This document shows, piece by piece, positions 6,743 through 8,122 of a stretch of 8,122 nt of DNA. Made by a program: the position numbers and the translations under genes. Source of the stretch: Candidatus Kapaibacterium sp. (GTDB lineage: Bacteria > Bacteroidota > Ignavibacteria > Kapaibacteriales > UBA2268); contig JAUQWR010000859.1 of NCBI GenBank assembly GCA_030835065.1, positions 1 to 8,122 on the forward strand, written 5' to 3'. The notes under the pieces were generated by a model, which had not been told where the DNA came from, did no database searches, and saw only the letters and a program-made list of their open reading frames with translations. Position 1 is the first letter of the stretch. Every line of letters starts with the position of its first letter.

Positions 6743-8122
6743 ATGAAAAGCAGAATTGCATTACTATTTGTATTGTTTATAACTGTAATATCGCAAGCGA
6801 ATGCCCAAACATTATTTGATAAAGAATTATTTGCAATCCACCCCAAATTAGGAATGGCATATAATATACATCAACCTGATTTTAAGCAATTCCAAGGAGC
6901 GACAGACTGTGGCTTGTTCGAATCCGGTTCAGGATTTGGTTTTTCGGGCACGATTGCTTTCGAAAAAGCAATTTCACCTGAATATCAGATAAGTCTTGGA
7001 ATTGGATATGTGCAGAGAGGCGGAACTCTTACTCTTGAAAATATATATCCGGCTCGAGATATGCAATCAAATAAATTAGTCGATGCAAAGCTTGAAAATA
7101 ATTTGGAAACAAAATTTTCTGCTATAGAAATTCAACCCGATTTTAGATGGGTAGTAAGTCCAAACTTGATTAATGGTCCTTTTAGATTCATCGCCGGTGT
7201 TAGATTCTTTCTGCCAGGATCTGGTACTTTTACTCAAAAGGAAGAGATTGCATCTCCATCTAATGCAGTATTTGTAGGAAATGATGGTAGCAAAACACGT
7301 GAAAGAATGATTGCCGAAGGTGATATAAAAACTATGAATAGTAACGGGTTTGGTATTTCTTTCGGTTTTGATAATATGTTGAAAGTATCTCAAACTTCAT
7401 TTCTAACCCAAGAATTGCTTGTTGATTATAATTTAAGTGACTATACAAGCGATGCTTCTTGGAAAGCAATGGCAGTAAGATTTCAAGTTGGTATTAGATT
7501 TGGTGTTTCAGAACCCGAACCCGAGCCGATTCCAGTTAAAGAACCCGAACCAGTTATTCAGGATGTTATTGTAGAAGAAATCAAACCACTTCCAATTCTT
7601 AATCTTGGTATAGCACAAAAAGATATGCGAGTGAATACCGGTACTGAGTTGCTATCGACTGCACCTTTGGTAAATTCTGTATTCTTTAATCAAAATGAAT
7701 CAGAAATCCCAGCTTCTTATATTACTTCAAAAGCAGAAGATGTAAACTATTTTGATAAAGATGCTATTAAACTTCATAAATATATTTTACCAAGAATCGC
7801 AGAGATAGTAGAAAACAATAAGAATTCTTCTCTCACAATTGAGGGCTATACTTCAGGAGCCGACAAAGAATCTGCAGGTTTGCAATTAGCACAAGCTAGA
7901 GCCGAATCTGTCAAAAAAGCATTAATTGCTCTTGGCGTTCCCGAAAAGAAAATTTCGACACAAAGTAGATTGTTGCCAAGAATTCCATCAAATGCTGATT
8001 ATGCTGAAGGTATTGCAGAAAATCAACGTGTTGATATTTTCTTGAAAAATGCTCCAACTCAAGAATATGTTGATTTTAGAAAATTCATGGAACTAAATGG
8101 TAAAATTGAAGCTTTAGTCGAT
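6743..8122 (+). CDS. OmpA-family outer-membrane protein, partial (3' end outside window)
   Basis: The frame is open from ATG 6743 to the last base, giving 460 residues with no stop; the C-terminus lies beyond the window. A signal peptide (1-21, MKSRIALLFV then cleavage after ANA) is followed by a probable outer-membrane beta-barrel (about 25-255) with alternating strands such as YQISLGIGYVQRGG, FRFIAGVRFFL and VRFQVGIRFG. A Glu/Pro-rich linker follows (257-270, EPEPEPIPVKEPEP). Then an OmpA/MotB-like periplasmic domain (about 310-434) has SVFFNQNESEIP, LTIEGYT, LAQARAESVKKAL, LGVPEKKIS and NQRVDI. Such proteins tie the outer membrane to peptidoglycan. The usual Asp after G-[HY]-T is Ser (S371), while the Arg of the helix (R386) is kept. 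The FFNQNESEIPASY and LPRIPSNADYAEGIAENQRV segments resemble an OmpA-like family I recall from Chlorobi/Ignavibacteria, which would explain further sequence after the domain. Start chosen for the clean leader; no strong Shine-Dalgarno is seen. Confidence 0.85.
   Translation, partial: MKSRIALLFVLFITVISQANAQTLFDKELFAIHPKLGMAYNIHQPDFKQFQGATDCGLFESGSGFGFSGTIAFEKAISPEYQISLGIGYVQRGGTLTLENIYPARDMQSNKLVDAKLENNLETKFSAIEIQPDFRWVVSPNLINGPFRFIAGVRFFLPGSGTFTQKEEIASPSNAVFVGNDGSKTRERMIAEGDIKTMNSNGFGISFGFDNMLKVSQTSFLTQELLVDYNLSDYTSDASWKAMAVRFQVGIRFGVSEPEPEPIPVKEPEPVIQDVIVEEIKPLPILNLGIAQKDMRVNTGTELLSTAPLVNSVFFNQNESEIPASYITSKAEDVNYFDKDAIKLHKYILPRIAEIVENNKNSSLTIEGYTSGADKESAGLQLAQARAESVKKALIALGVPEKKISTQSRLLPRIPSNADYAEGIAENQRVDIFLKNAPTQEYVDFRKFMELNGKIEALVD

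Noticed and set aside
7076..7393. A 105-codon open frame on the minus strand.
   Set aside because: It lies entirely within the OmpA-like gene, has no recognisable domain, and has none of the features of a real gene; the plus-strand frame is clearly coding. The other minus-strand frames at 148-462, 590-772, 1513-1719, 1832-2173 and 2223-2417 and the plus-strand frame at 4343-4555 are rejected for the same reason.

Overview
This window looks like chromosomal DNA of a member of the Bacteroidota/Chlorobi superphylum, most plausibly an Ignavibacteria- or Kapabacteria-like lineage. The evidence is as follows. The DNA is strongly AT-rich, with long A/T-biased codons and TAA stops. Two neighbouring genes end in type A sorting domains of the type IX secretion system (T9SS), with 'IHPNP' and 'IYPNP' entry motifs. 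One of them is an SBBP-repeat protein with an N-terminal DUF7948-like domain. The last gene belongs to an OmpA-like family that I associate with Chlorobi/Ignavibacteria. The lineage is an inference; no rRNA or other marker is present.

Layout, all genes on the + strand. (1) Positions 1-561 hold the 3' part of a pdxB-type erythronate-4-phosphate dehydrogenase, a cytoplasmic enzyme of vitamin B6 synthesis. Its 5' end lies before the window. (2) Positions 615-2942 hold a secreted M14 zinc carboxypeptidase with signal peptide, pro-region, a complete set of catalytic residues, a linker Ig-like domain, a jelly-roll domain and a T9SS sorting domain. (3) Positions 2920-6663 overlap the end of gene 2 by 23 bases. 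This is a 1247-residue secreted protein with a signal peptide, a DUF7948-like domain, exactly seven SBBP repeats, a series of PKD/Ig-like domains in an alternating A-B-A-B-A pattern, and a T9SS sorting domain. (4) From 6743 to the window end runs a fourth gene, still open at the last base. It encodes an outer-membrane beta-barrel protein with a Glu-Pro linker and an OmpA-like periplasmic domain.

Genes 2 and 3 look like a translationally coupled pair of T9SS cargo proteins, one enzyme and one large structural or adhesive protein, probably delivered to the cell surface or released. Gene 4 has its own leader and a candidate Bacteroidota-type promoter -7 box in front of it. It would sit in the outer membrane, so three of the four genes concern the cell envelope. 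pdxB appears to be an unrelated housekeeping neighbour.

There is no mobile element, CRISPR array, tRNA or rRNA. The gaps are short (53 and 79 bases). I see no clear evidence for a wholly new system. The points most worth a second look are the coupled cargo pair, the Ser in place of the usual peptidoglycan-binding Asp in the OmpA-like domain, and the single-cysteine pattern of the Ig-like modules.
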